Of a stretch of DNA of 33,067 bases, positions 26,061 through 33,067 are shown in pieces (the stretch's first letter is position 1; each line of letters opens with the position of its first letter). Source of the DNA: Spirochaetota bacterium (lineage in GTDB: Bacteria; Spirochaetota; UBA4802; UBA5550); assembly GCA_016928865.1 (NCBI GenBank), contig JAFGJX010000101.1, positions 1 to 33,067 on the forward strand, in the 5' to 3' direction. Under the pieces are notes generated by a model. It searched no databases. It was not told where the DNA came from and worked only from the letters and a program-made list of their open reading frames with translations. Position numbers and translations under genes: made by a program.

Positions 26061-26556
26061 ATACGAGCTCCTTTTGATCACAGTTAATGTATGATAATAA
26101 TAAATCGCGGATTATATCAGCGCTTTTTTTCACTTCATCGGAAAGACCGGCCCCGAACTCAGTATTCCGGACCTCAATGCCCAAAAACCATGCCTTCTTG
26201 TTGTACTGTTCAAGGATCTTTCCGGACATGAACAGCGCGAGCTTATGGGTCGAAAAATTGCCGATGGATTCCTTCACTTCGCTCAGCCGGCCGAAGAGGA
26301 CCGACCCGGTCTCCCCGCCCGACTGCATCGCGTCTATGATGACCACGTTTTCGCACTCACCCTCGGCGATCTTGTACACGTAATTCTCTATAACGTCTTC
26401 GACATTCAACGCCGATACGGTTTCGGACTGGATCCGGTCCCGTATCCCGTCAACAACATGCAGACCCACCGCGTCGTCGCCCATGAGATAATTGCCCATG
26501 CCGACGAAACAGGTCTTTTCGCGGGCCAGCCGCTCTATGACGGGAATGAAATCCAT
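26050..26556 (-). CDS. hycI: Hydrogenase maturation protease (HycI/HyaD family)
   Basis: Nickel-dependent endopeptidase that removes the C-terminal tail of the large subunit after nickel insertion. The 168-residue protein has the family motif GMGNYLMGDDAVGLHV (19-34), whose Asp residue and the later acidic ENY and DAMQSGG segment bind nickel. FSTHKLAL then provides the conserved His, and FLGIEV the closing strand. The start overlaps the stop of the HydG-like gene (TGATG) and its end overlaps the HycC-like gene, so it sits in the middle of the structural operon, unlike E. coli where hycI is last. Its obvious client is the large subunit encoded at 22501-24183. Confidence 0.94.
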   Translation of the reverse strand: MDFIPVIERLAREKTCFVGMGNYLMGDDAVGLHVVDGIRDRIQSETVSALNVEDVIENYVYKIAEGECENVVIIDAMQSGGETGSVLFGRLSEVKESIGNFSTHKLALFMSGKILEQYNKKAWFLGIEVRNTEFGAGLSDEVKKSADIIRDLLLSYINCDQKELVYEH

Positions 26557-27389
26557 CAGATCTGCTCTCCCAGGGTCTTGATCTGCCGGTAGGTGTATAC
26601 CGGGCCGTCAGTGCAGACCAGAGTACGGCCGATGGCGCAGTGCTGGCATTTCCCGATGCCGCACTTCATGTGTCGTTCAAGGGTCGAGATGATGTTCTCC
26701 TCGCCGATACCGAGTTCGGTGAGCTCCTTGATGACCGCGTTGAACATCATCGGCGGACCGCAGACAAACGCGACCGTGTTCTCTATCGGGATGTTCTTCT
26801 TCTTGATAAGCGTATGCACGAATCCGACATCGCCGTCCCAGCCGGGCACGGGGTTGTCGATGGTGATGTTTGTCTCGAAACCGGGGGCGGTCTTCCATTC
26901 CTTGATGCTGTCAGCGTACATGAGCTCCTGCGGTGTGCGGGCGCCCAGAAACAGGAGGACGCGTCCGAACTTGTCCTTGTTCTGCATGACACGCATGATG
27001 GACGACCGGAGCGGGATGAGCCCGATACCGCCGGCCACGTAGATCACGTTTTTGCCCTTGATCTCATCGAAGGGGAACCCGTTGCCGAACGGGCCGCGTA
27101 TGCCGATCTTGTCGCCCGGTTTCAGCTCATGCAGCGCGTTGGTCACCTTGCCGACCCGCCGGACCGTGAGGTGAAACCTGTCGTTTTCCGGGCAGGTGGG
27201 CAGCGATACCGCGAATTCCCCCGCGCCAAACACGGTGCACATGACGAACTGCCCGGAGGTAAATTTCGGAGCCTCGCCCCCTTTCCGCGCGTCAAAGGAA
27301 AGGTAGAAGGTCTTTACTTCCACGATCTCGTCTTTGATCTCATCGATAGTTACGATTTCAGGGATTGTTAAGTTGTTTATTTCGCTCAT
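26556..27389 (-). CDS. hydG: HydG-like FAD/NAD(P)-binding and [2Fe-2S] hydrogenase subunit
   Basis: Diaphorase-type subunit that links NAD(P)(H) to the iron-sulfur chain. The 277-residue protein has a ferredoxin-reductase FAD domain (SGQFVMCTV, GEFAVSLPT), an NAD(P)-binding domain (VIYVAGGIGLIPLRSSI and VCGPPMMFNAV), and a C-terminal 2Fe-2S site CGIGKCQHCAIGRTLVCTDGP. This is the arrangement of the gamma subunit of archaeal sulfhydrogenase and of AsrB. The ATG at 27389 is preferred since AGGTGG lies 5 bases before it; the GTG at 27398 directly after the upstream stop is also in frame. It follows the HydB-like gene without a gap. Such a subunit is not part of classical formate hydrogenlyase. 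Confidence 0.92.
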   Translation of the reverse strand: MSEINNLTIPEIVTIDEIKDEIVEVKTFYLSFDARKGGEAPKFTSGQFVMCTVFGAGEFAVSLPTCPENDRFHLTVRRVGKVTNALHELKPGDKIGIRGPFGNGFPFDEIKGKNVIYVAGGIGLIPLRSSIMRVMQNKDKFGRVLLFLGARTPQELMYADSIKEWKTAPGFETNITIDNPVPGWDGDVGFVHTLIKKKNIPIENTVAFVCGPPMMFNAVIKELTELGIGEENIISTLERHMKCGIGKCQHCAIGRTLVCTDGPVYTYRQIKTLGEQI

Positions 27390-27398
27390 GTCACCCAC

Positions 27399-28454
27399 CT
27401 ATTTTTGAATCTCTCGTCTGATATACGTGACAACATTCGGTAGACCGATATCGCCCGGGCACACCCACTGGCAGCGCCCGCAGCCGACGCAGCCGGGCCG
27501 CAGATATTTTTTTGCCTGAGAATAGGAGAGCTTGCAGAAGAACCGCTTGCTCCGCCGGTCCTCAACCGGTTTCCGCGGATTGTGGCCGCCCGCCATCCGG
27601 GAATACCCCTCGTAGGAGCAGGAATCCCAGGTGCGCATCCGGTCCGCCTCGTCGGGCGCCGTTATCGGGTCCGTGATGTTGAAGCAGGTGCAGCTGGGGC
27701 ACACGAACGAACAGGCCCCGCATTCAATGCACTGGTTGCCGATGTATTCCCACACCTTCTCGTCAATCAGTCCCGTGGTCACCCTGTTCATCACGCGGGA
27801 GATCCACGCCTTGTTGTCAGTAGCGATCGAATCGAACAGAGAAATCGACTTGTCGACCGCATTTTCTTTCGCTTTCTTATGGCTGTCGTCCGCCTTTGCA
27901 AGACCCATCTTCTCGGCGAGCTTTTTGCCCTTGTCGCTCCCCGCCTCGACGAGGTACTGGTCGCCCAGGTCCGTCAGGTTCAGGTCGTATCCTTCCTGCG
28001 CGGCAGGACCGCTGTCGGTACAGACGCAGAAGCACTGCTTGAATGGCGCGATGCAGGTGTTTGAAACGATGAACATGTTCTTCCGGTGGTTCTTGTAGAC
28101 CTCGTCCGCGAACTCCTGTCCCAGGAAGAAGCGGTCCATACAGAGGACGCCGGTCAGGTCGCAGGACCTGAGGCCGAACAGCGCCTTCGGCTTTTCGTCG
28201 AAATCGGGCTTGATGTCGACCTTCTTGTTCTGGCGATCGTACTTGTACGACATGATCCGCTCATAGTTGGGGAACAGCACATGCTTCGGCGGTATCGCCG
28301 GAATCGGCGCATTCAGATCGATCTCGGCGGCGTCATCGGCCTTGACGAACATTGTCTGCTTCGTCTCCTTGTCGATCACCGGGCCGTAGAGCTCGTATTC
28401 CTTCTGCAGTTCCTTGGCGATATCCATTACCTGGCTTTTCTTTATCAAATACAT
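27399..28454 (-). CDS. hydB: HydB-like dicluster [4Fe-4S] hydrogenase subunit
   Basis: Iron-sulfur subunit that pairs with HydG-like diaphorases in sulfhydrogenases and with AsrB in sulfite reductase. The 351-residue protein begins MYLIKKSQVMDIAKELQKE and holds the family block FGLRSCDLTGVLCMDRFF, followed by NTCIAPFKQCFCVCTDSGP. Two 4Fe-4S groups close the protein: CIECGACSFVCPSCTCF and CVGCGRCQWVCPGDIGLP. The Cys residues are complete. The ATG at 28454 follows AAGGTG and lies 2 bases after the stop of the molybdopterin-type gene. Together with HydG it replaces the HycB ferredoxin of formate hydrogenlyase. Confidence 0.92.
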   Translation of the reverse strand: MYLIKKSQVMDIAKELQKEYELYGPVIDKETKQTMFVKADDAAEIDLNAPIPAIPPKHVLFPNYERIMSYKYDRQNKKVDIKPDFDEKPKALFGLRSCDLTGVLCMDRFFLGQEFADEVYKNHRKNMFIVSNTCIAPFKQCFCVCTDSGPAAQEGYDLNLTDLGDQYLVEAGSDKGKKLAEKMGLAKADDSHKKAKENAVDKSISLFDSIATDNKAWISRVMNRVTTGLIDEKVWEYIGNQCIECGACSFVCPSCTCFNITDPITAPDEADRMRTWDSCSYEGYSRMAGGHNPRKPVEDRRSKRFFCKLSYSQAKKYLRPGCVGCGRCQWVCPGDIGLPNVVTYIRREIQK

Positions 28455-28456
28455 GG

Positions 28457-30442
28457 TTACACCTTCACGATTCTTACTGGGATTGTTGCGTCTTCACCTC
28501 TCTTCAGAACATCCTTGTGCTCCAAAAAGAACTTGGTCACCATATCATCAACGAAGTAGGCCACATAGGCCGTCTTCGGCTTAACCTTGTCGGTAACCTG
28601 CACCATCGCCTCCATTGAACCGTAGGGGGAGACGATCTTCACCGTGAACCGGTCGCGCACATTGAGATCCTTGGCATCCTGCGGGGAGATGGCAACGTAT
28701 CCCTTCGGGTAGAGAAGGAGGGTCGCGTTGTATTCGCGCAGAGGGATGCTCGTTTTTTTCATGAGATTGTTCTGGTGCCAGTAATGCTGCGCTTCGCCGA
28801 TCATCAGCAGGAGGGGATATTCCTCGCTGGCGAGGGGAACGCTCAGACCGCCCGCGATCTCCGCGAAGGATACCTTCCTGGGGGCGGATTCGATATTGAG
28901 CCGGGCCGCACCGTTCGGCCACTTCATGCCGCCCATGGCCTGGAGCTTGTCGTAGGCGATTCCGGCGTAGTTCGGCGTGAGCTTCACTATCTCGGCCATG
29001 ACATCCGCCGGAGATGCGTAGTTCCACTTCGCCCCGGCCTTCTCCGCTATCTTCGCAATGAGCTGCCAGGCCGGAAGAACGTTCTTCGCGGGCTCGAGCT
29101 TCTTCTTCGCAAGCTGGACGCGCCGCTCGGTATTGGTAAAGGTGCCGTCCGTCTCGGCGTAGGTCGCGACGGGAAGCACCACATGCGCATAATTCACAAA
29201 GTCATTCTTGTAGGAGCCGATATAGGCGACGAAGTCCATCTTGCTGATCTCGTTCACGTTGCGGACGATGGTCTCGTCATGGTCGACCACCACCAGGGCC
29301 TTCAGCTTGCCGCTGCTTTCGCAGATCGATTTCCCCGGGTGGGTGTTGAGCTTGACGCCCCACTCCTTGTTGAACCTGTCAATCGCCGACTTGTCGGAGA
29401 GGGACTGGAACCCGGTGAGAAGATCGGGGGCAATGCCCATGTCGTAGCTTCCCTGCAGGTTGTTGATCCCGGTAACGGGGTTGACGCCGCATCCTTCCCT
29501 GCCGATCTTGCCGGCCATGAGGTACAGGTTGAATATATATCCGATGGTGTCGCTGTCAAACCCGGATATCCCCGAGGAGAAGAAAACCATAGCCGACTTT
29601 GAAAGCGCCAGGTCGCGGGCCGCGTTCTTGAGCTGTTCAACGTCCAGCCCGGTCTTTCCGGCCACCTCATCATCGTTCAGCGCGGCGAGCGTCTTGCTGA
29701 ACTGCTCGAAGCCTTCGGTGTATCTTTTCAGGAAATCGACGTCGCAGAGGTTCTCATCGACAAGGACCTTGGCCATGTAGGCCATTGCGACCTTGTATGA
29801 GCCGGGCCTGATCTGAAGGAACCCGTTTGAAAGCTTCGCGATCTGGGTGTTGCGCGTATCGATCGTCATCAGCCGCGCGCCCTTCATTGCCGCGAAGTGC
29901 AGCTCGCTGCCGATGATCGGGTTTTGCTTGGTGATGTCTATGCCGACAACGAGAAGAAAATCCGCCTTGGATATTTCTTCCAGCGAGCCGAGCATTCCCG
30001 GCATGCCGGTGGCCCTGTTCAGCACATCGAGGCTGTTACGGTGGCCGGGATCCGAATCAAGGCTGATGTTGTTGGAATTGAACACTGACCGCGCAAGCTT
30101 CATTAAGAGGAAGTTGTCCTCGTTCGATGAACGGGACGAGGCGAGGAATCCGATCTCTTCCGAGTTGTCCTTTTTGTACTTGGCCAGGTTATCCACCAGA
30201 CACGCGACCGCTTCGTCATACGACGCTTCGACCAGCTTGCCGTTCTTCCTGATAAGCGGAGTCGTGATCTTGTCAGCGGTGCTTAAAAGCTCGTGAACAT
30301 TCCATCCACGCACACAGAGCCGCCCCTTGCTGACCGGGTGGTTTTGCATCGGGAATACGCCGCACACCTTATCTCCCCTGACATCCAGGAGATGGCCGCA
30401 TCCCGTACCACAAAATGTGCAAATACCGGATTTATAATTCAT
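28457..30442 (-). CDS. Molybdopterin oxidoreductase family protein (FdhF-like) lacking catalytic Cys/Sec and Arg
   Basis: First gene of the hydrogenase operon, 661 residues, cytoplasmic with no Tat signal. It keeps the FdhF-type 4Fe-4S site (Cys8, 11, 15, 43 in CTFCGTGCG and GRLCVRGWN) and the cofactor-contact segments (GIDITKQNPIIGSEL and ETDGTFTNTERRVQ). At the active site, however, the usual Arg-x-(Sec/Cys)-His reads SDPGHRNS, with Gly133 in place of Sec140 of E. coli FdhF, while His134 is kept. The catalytic Arg333 segment RGQNNVQG reads TGINNLQG, with Thr324. There is no in-frame TGA. Formate oxidation by the known mechanism therefore seems excluded. The ATG at 30442 has GAGGAG upstream. 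A scaffold role as in NuoG, or a different reaction, is inferred. Confidence 0.92.
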   Translation of the reverse strand: MNYKSGICTFCGTGCGHLLDVRGDKVCGVFPMQNHPVSKGRLCVRGWNVHELLSTADKITTPLIRKNGKLVEASYDEAVACLVDNLAKYKKDNSEEIGFLASSRSSNEDNFLLMKLARSVFNSNNISLDSDPGHRNSLDVLNRATGMPGMLGSLEEISKADFLLVVGIDITKQNPIIGSELHFAAMKGARLMTIDTRNTQIAKLSNGFLQIRPGSYKVAMAYMAKVLVDENLCDVDFLKRYTEGFEQFSKTLAALNDDEVAGKTGLDVEQLKNAARDLALSKSAMVFFSSGISGFDSDTIGYIFNLYLMAGKIGREGCGVNPVTGINNLQGSYDMGIAPDLLTGFQSLSDKSAIDRFNKEWGVKLNTHPGKSICESSGKLKALVVVDHDETIVRNVNEISKMDFVAYIGSYKNDFVNYAHVVLPVATYAETDGTFTNTERRVQLAKKKLEPAKNVLPAWQLIAKIAEKAGAKWNYASPADVMAEIVKLTPNYAGIAYDKLQAMGGMKWPNGAARLNIESAPRKVSFAEIAGGLSVPLASEEYPLLLMIGEAQHYWHQNNLMKKTSIPLREYNATLLLYPKGYVAISPQDAKDLNVRDRFTVKIVSPYGSMEAMVQVTDKVKPKTAYVAYFVDDMVTKFFLEHKDVLKRGEDATIPVRIVKV

Positions 30443-30624
30443 ACGAAAAGCTCCTCACTTATATTATGTTTCTTCGCAGTCCACTCGCTGTAACAAGTAC
30501 GCCGGCGGGAATTTCCGCGCCTGAGCGAGCTGCCGTGTCCGTTTCAATTATTTTAATAAATGCGGATTCTCTACCCCTCTGTACCCTGCTGTGTCATTAA
30601 AAAGCTTTCTTTGTACACACTGGA

Positions 30625-30654
30625 ACAATACCATAAATAATAGGCCCGGGTCAA
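30625..30654 (-). promoter_or_regulatory. Sigma-70-like promoter candidate for the hydrogenase operon
   Basis: On the minus strand TTGACC (30654-30649) and TATTGT (30630-30625) are separated by 18 bases, a reasonable -35/-10 pair. No sigma-54 -24/-12 element, typical for E. coli formate hydrogenlyase, was found by eye. Confidence 0.5.
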
Positions 30655-30664
30655 TGCCCGATAA

Positions 30665-30684
30665 TTGCTAATTTGAACTAGCAA
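30665..30684. promoter_or_regulatory. Inverted repeat TTGCTA-N8-TAGCAA, possible activator site
   Basis: Perfect 6-bp arms at 30665-30670 and 30679-30684 lie 10 bases upstream of the -35 box of the candidate promoter. This position suits an activator dimer, for example the NarL-type regulator encoded next door. Confidence 0.45.
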
Positions 30685-30830
30685 AAATCGGTGATACAAA
30701 AGATAGATGGAATGGGATTAACTGTAGCAATACTGTTTCCCGGTCTGTATCCGGGCGGAATTAATGCAAGTATTTTTTGTGGTATATTATTTAATATCTT
30801 ACTAAAAACGACAAAATAGAGCGATATTGT

Positions 30831-31520
30831 TCATTTATTCTGCATTATAACCCACTGAATGGAATACTTGACCAGGTCGGAGGAATTCTTGAGTTTCAGC
30901 TTTTCCTTAATGTTCTTTTTATGGCTTTCTACCGTATAGATACTCAAATTCAGCTTTTTTGCCATCTCCTTGGTGCTGAACCCGTTTCCTATGAGCTGGA
31001 ATATCTCGAATTCACGATTGCTCAGGCTCTCGACTGAAATGCCTATCGTGTCAGCGGAGCCGCGCACCAGCTTGTCGATGATCTTTTTCGAGATGTTCTC
31101 GCTCAGGTAGAGCTCGTCGTTGAGGATGGTGCGTATCGCGTTGATGATGTTCTTCGACGCCATCTCCTTCATGATATACCCGCGCGCGCCGGCGCGGATG
31201 GCCCGCTCTGCGTAGAGCGACTCGTCATGCATGGTGAGAACCAGCGACCTGATGTCCGGGAACCGTTCGTTCATCGACTTGACAAGCTCGATGCCGCTCA
31301 CGTTGCCGGCAAGGGTGATGTCCACGATAACGAGATCGGGCCTGTCGCGGTTAATGATATCGATCGCCTCATTGGCGCTGGATGCCTCCCCGGTAACACG
31401 GAGATCGTCCTCCAGCTCGATGACCTGCTTGATCCCCTGCCGCAGCAACGGATGATCGTCAACGATCAATATCTTCTTTATTTCTTCTGCTTTGTCCGGC
31501 ATTTTCTGTTCACGCACCAT
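30831..31520 (-). CDS. NarL/FixJ-type response regulator (receiver plus LuxR HTH)
   Basis: Transcription factor of 229 residues. The receiver shows KILIVDDHPLLRQG, phosphoacceptor in LVIVDITLAG, Thr in LVLTMHD and Lys in YIMKEM. The C-terminal LuxR helix-turn-helix reads LSNREFEIFQLIGNGFSTKE with TVESHKKNIKEKL. The start is uncertain: ATG at 31520 has AGGG upstream, ATG at 31502 is also possible, and an extension to 31595 is unlikely. No kinase gene is adjacent. It lies directly upstream of the hydrogenase operon on the same strand, so it is the best local candidate for its regulator, perhaps phosphorylated by the Cache kinase at 18015-19952. Confidence 0.93.
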   Translation of the reverse strand: MVREQKMPDKAEEIKKILIVDDHPLLRQGIKQVIELEDDLRVTGEASSANEAIDIINRDRPDLVIVDITLAGNVSGIELVKSMNERFPDIRSLVLTMHDESLYAERAIRAGARGYIMKEMASKNIINAIRTILNDELYLSENISKKIIDKLVRGSADTIGISVESLSNREFEIFQLIGNGFSTKEMAKKLNLSIYTVESHKKNIKEKLKLKNSSDLVKYSIQWVIMQNK

Positions 31521-31671
31521 GAAGTACCCTGGATTGCGCATATGCGCTCTTCGGGCAGTCCGGGGCCCGTATTCCGCCGTTCCCCGCACATCCATGCCGT
31601 ATATGGCATTGACGAGCTAAGTATACCACCGCCCGTCAATCGCGTCAATACCAATATTTAGTTATTTTCAC

Positions 31672-31689
31672 GTCACGGTTTATCGTGAC
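31672..31689. repeat. Short inverted repeat GTCACG-N6-CGTGAC
   Basis: Perfect 6-bp arms at 31672-31677 and 31684-31689 lie between the omega-amidase stop (31722) and the response regulator start. No T-tract follows on the minus strand, so a terminator is doubtful; an operator for the response regulator gene is possible. Confidence 0.35.
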
Positions 31690-31721
31690 ATCCAGGCCGG
31701 ACCATGCAGAGGGAATTTCAG

Positions 31722-32501
31722 TCACGGCTCAAGATCATACGCGTCCGCATCCTTCCACGCGGGAAAGGATTCACGGTATTCCCGCAGCCGTTCGTGAGAA
31801 AGCACGGCGGTTCTCACTCCCCGGCTGTCCCCCATATCGACGGGGAGATTGCCGGTAAAATCGATGACGCACGAATCGCCGCTGTAGGAGACGCCGTTGC
31901 CGTCCGTGCCGATGCGGTTGACACCGACGACATAACACTGATTTTCGATGGCCCGCGCCCGGAGAAGCGTTTTCCAGTGAAGCGACCGCTGCGCGGGCCA
32001 GTTTGCGACAAACACGGCGACGTCGTAGGCGAGACCGCCGTTTCTGGTCCATACCGGGAAGCGCAGGTCATAGCAGATGAAGGGCCGCACCTTCCAGCCC
32101 CGGATGTCGATGGTCGCCGTATCGCGGCCGGCGGAGTATACCCCGTCTTCCCCGGCCATACGAAAGAGATGGCGCTTGTCATACGTGACCAGATCGCCCC
32201 CGGGCCGCGCCCACACGAGCCTGTTGTAGTAACGGCCGTCCTCGTTAACAATGAGACTGCCCGCAACGTCAGCGCCGCTCTGGTCCGCCCAGCGGCGAAG
32301 GCACGCAACCGCGCTCCCGTCCATCCCTTCAGCGAGCTCCTCCGGCCGCATGGTGAACCCGGTGGAGAACATCTCGGGCAGGAGGATGCAGTCAACGGGC
32401 CCGTCGATGGTCCGGATAATCCCGTCAAAGCGCTCCAGGTTTTCCCTGGCATCGTGCCAGGCGAGCTCCGTCTGTACCAGTGTTATCGTCAGATCCTGCA
32501 T
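31722..32501 (-). CDS. yafV: Carbon-nitrogen hydrolase, omega-amidase type (YafV/Nit2-like)
   Basis: Hydrolyses alpha-ketoglutaramate and similar omega-amides of keto acids. The 259-residue protein carries the nitrilase-family catalytic triad: Glu43 in LPEMFSTGF, Lys109 in YDKRHLF and Cys143 in FICYDLRFP. Length is the same as E. coli YafV (about 256). It overlaps the upstream aminotransferase gene by 13 bases. Aminotransferases of that type use glutamine and release alpha-ketoglutaramate, which this enzyme would pull to 2-oxoglutarate and ammonia, making the transamination irreversible. Confidence 0.9.
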   Translation of the reverse strand: MQDLTITLVQTELAWHDARENLERFDGIIRTIDGPVDCILLPEMFSTGFTMRPEELAEGMDGSAVACLRRWADQSGADVAGSLIVNEDGRYYNRLVWARPGGDLVTYDKRHLFRMAGEDGVYSAGRDTATIDIRGWKVRPFICYDLRFPVWTRNGGLAYDVAVFVANWPAQRSLHWKTLLRARAIENQCYVVGVNRIGTDGNGVSYSGDSCVIDFTGNLPVDMGDSRGVRTAVLSHERLREYRESFPAWKDADAYDLEP

Positions 32502-33067
32502 AGCCGCTCCGCAGCCGCTTCAAGCGTGCTCTCTTTCTTTGCAAAACAGAACCGGAGGACCCGGTTGTCCACCGGCCGGTTATAAAACACCGAGGGCGGG
32601 ATCGCCGCCACTCCATGCTCCGCGGTCATCCGCCGCGCAAACTCGACGTCGGGCTCTTCGGTAATCGCGGAATAATCGAGCATCTGAAAATAGGTCCCCC
32701 TGCTCGGAATAAACCTGAACCGCGACTTCCCGAGTAGGGATATAAAGTAATCGCGCTTGGCCTGGTAGAACGCCGGCAGCCCCAGGTAGGCGTCCTTACG
32801 GTCCATGAAATCGGCAATGGCGTGCTGCACCGGCGTGATGGTGGTGAAGGTCAGGTACTGGTGGATCTTCCTGAACTCGGCGGCGAGAGGCGCGGGGGCC
32901 ATGCAGTAGCCGATCTTCCACCCCGTGGCGTGGTAGGTCTTGCCGAACGACCCCACCACAAAGCTCCGGGCCGCGAGCTCCGGCCTGCGCGCCATGCTCT
33001 CGTGGCGCGCGCCGTCGAAGATGATATGCTCGTACACCTCGTCGCTCACGATGAAGACGCCGGTGCC
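32489..33067 (-). CDS. PLP-dependent aminotransferase, methionine/glutamine type (partial, N-terminus beyond window)
   Basis: C-terminal part of a class I/II aminotransferase. Visible motifs are VSDEVYEHIIFDG (cofactor Asp and Tyr region), the PLP lysine in GSFGKTYHATGWKIGY, the TFTTITPVQHA segment, and the substrate-carboxylate Arg in NRVLRFCFAKKE. The frame stays open to base 33067, so the N-terminus is outside. The sequence resembles YbdL/kynurenine-aminotransferase-like enzymes that make methionine from its keto acid. The overlapping omega-amidase supports use of glutamine as amino donor. Confidence 0.9.
   Translation of the reverse strand, partial: GTGVFIVSDEVYEHIIFDGARHESMARRPELAARSFVVGSFGKTYHATGWKIGYCMAPAPLAAEFRKIHQYLTFTTITPVQHAIADFMDRKDAYLGLPAFYQAKRDYFISLLGKSRFRFIPSRGTYFQMLDYSAITEEPDVEFARRMTAEHGVAAIPPSVFYNRPVDNRVLRFCFAKKESTLEAAAERLCRI

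Larger units (their letters stand above)
30443..30830. other. Regulatory region upstream of the hydrogenase operon
   Basis: No gene is supported in these 388 bases. The region contains a minus-strand promoter candidate (30625-30654) and an inverted repeat next to it (30665-30684), and leaves a leader of about 175 bases before the first gene. No strong terminator was found for the response regulator gene that ends at 30831; only a weak CCCGG/CCGGG hairpin lies near 30738-30755. Confidence 0.6.

Noticed and set aside
20494..30442. Operon as respiratory complex I (Nuo)
   Set aside because: The large subunit has all four Ni-Fe cysteines, a maturation protease is present, and NuoA, J, K, M and N genes are absent.
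20494..30442. Operon as a classical formate hydrogenlyase
   Set aside because: There is no HycB, the FDH-like protein lacks the catalytic Cys/Sec and Arg, and HydB/HydG subunits are present instead.
30738..30755. CCCGG/CCGGG hairpin as terminator of the response regulator gene
   Set aside because: Only about five pairs and no T-tract after it on the minus strand.
1..33067. CRISPR arrays, tRNA or rRNA genes, insertion sequences, integrases
   Set aside because: No regularly spaced repeats, cloverleaf-like genes, rRNA-like stretches or transposase/integrase motifs were seen on either strand by eye.

Overview
The window looks like chromosomal DNA of a strictly anaerobic, probably Gram-negative bacterium with a fermentative or syntrophic lifestyle. 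Coding DNA is fairly GC-rich and the regulatory gaps are AT-rich. The evidence is a Tat-exported selenocysteine formate dehydrogenase, a membrane-bound group 4 [NiFe]-hydrogenase, an ADP-forming acetate-CoA ligase, two kinds of CoA-transferase, an iron-sulfur flavoprotein and a dense two-component signalling block. The flavour is that of Desulfobacterota or similar deep anaerobes, but I cannot fix the taxon from sequence alone. I see no rRNA, tRNA, CRISPR array, insertion sequence or phage gene.

Layout. (1) 1-1735, minus strand: a two-subunit glutaconate-type CoA-transferase (beta subunit cut by the window edge). (2) 2329-7679, plus strand: formate dehydrogenase alpha subunit with an in-frame UGA (Sec184) and a bacterial SECIS hairpin, its Fe-S beta subunit, a terminator, then a MobA-FdhE fusion that would supply the cofactor and maturation functions for the same enzyme. 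(3) 7666-11013: ketopantoate reductase and iron-sulfur flavoprotein (minus), a zinc-ribbon protein with a degenerate HD-like tail behind a 30-bp perfect palindrome (plus), and an exported protein of unknown function (minus). (4) 11321-16366, minus: acetyl-CoA/acetate block made of a CoA-transferase with a GNAT domain, an ADP-forming acetate-CoA ligase and a BioD-like/DRTGG protein, closed by a terminator. (5) 16428-20377, minus: a four-gene phosphorelay (receiver, Cache sensor kinase, receiver-kinase, receiver). (6) 20494-30442, minus: a nine-gene, nearly gapless operon for a group 4 [NiFe]-hydrogenase. (7) 30831-33067, minus: a NarL/LuxR-type response regulator, and an omega-amidase plus aminotransferase pair (methionine salvage type).

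The most unusual system is the hydrogenase operon. Its membrane and catalytic part (HycC/D/E/F/G-like plus a maturation protease) matches a small formate-hydrogenlyase-type enzyme, and the large subunit keeps all four Ni-Fe cysteines. The soluble part is different. In place of HycB and an active FdhF it encodes HydG-like (FAD, NAD(P), 2Fe-2S) and HydB-like (two 4Fe-4S) subunits, as in archaeal-type sulfhydrogenases, plus a molybdopterin-oxidoreductase-family protein. That last protein has Gly where the catalytic Cys/Sec should be and Thr where the catalytic Arg should be. I infer an NAD(P)(H)- and/or ferredoxin-linked, energy-converting hydrogenase in which the FDH-like protein has become a scaffold or has a new activity, a parallel to NuoG in complex I. 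The genuine formate dehydrogenase in the window is the separate exported FdhAB.

CoA-transferase, ADP-forming ligase, phosphorelay and hydrogenase all lie on one strand in series, so fermentation of acyl-CoA to acetate, H2 turnover and their sensing may be jointly controlled. That link is inference from gene order.
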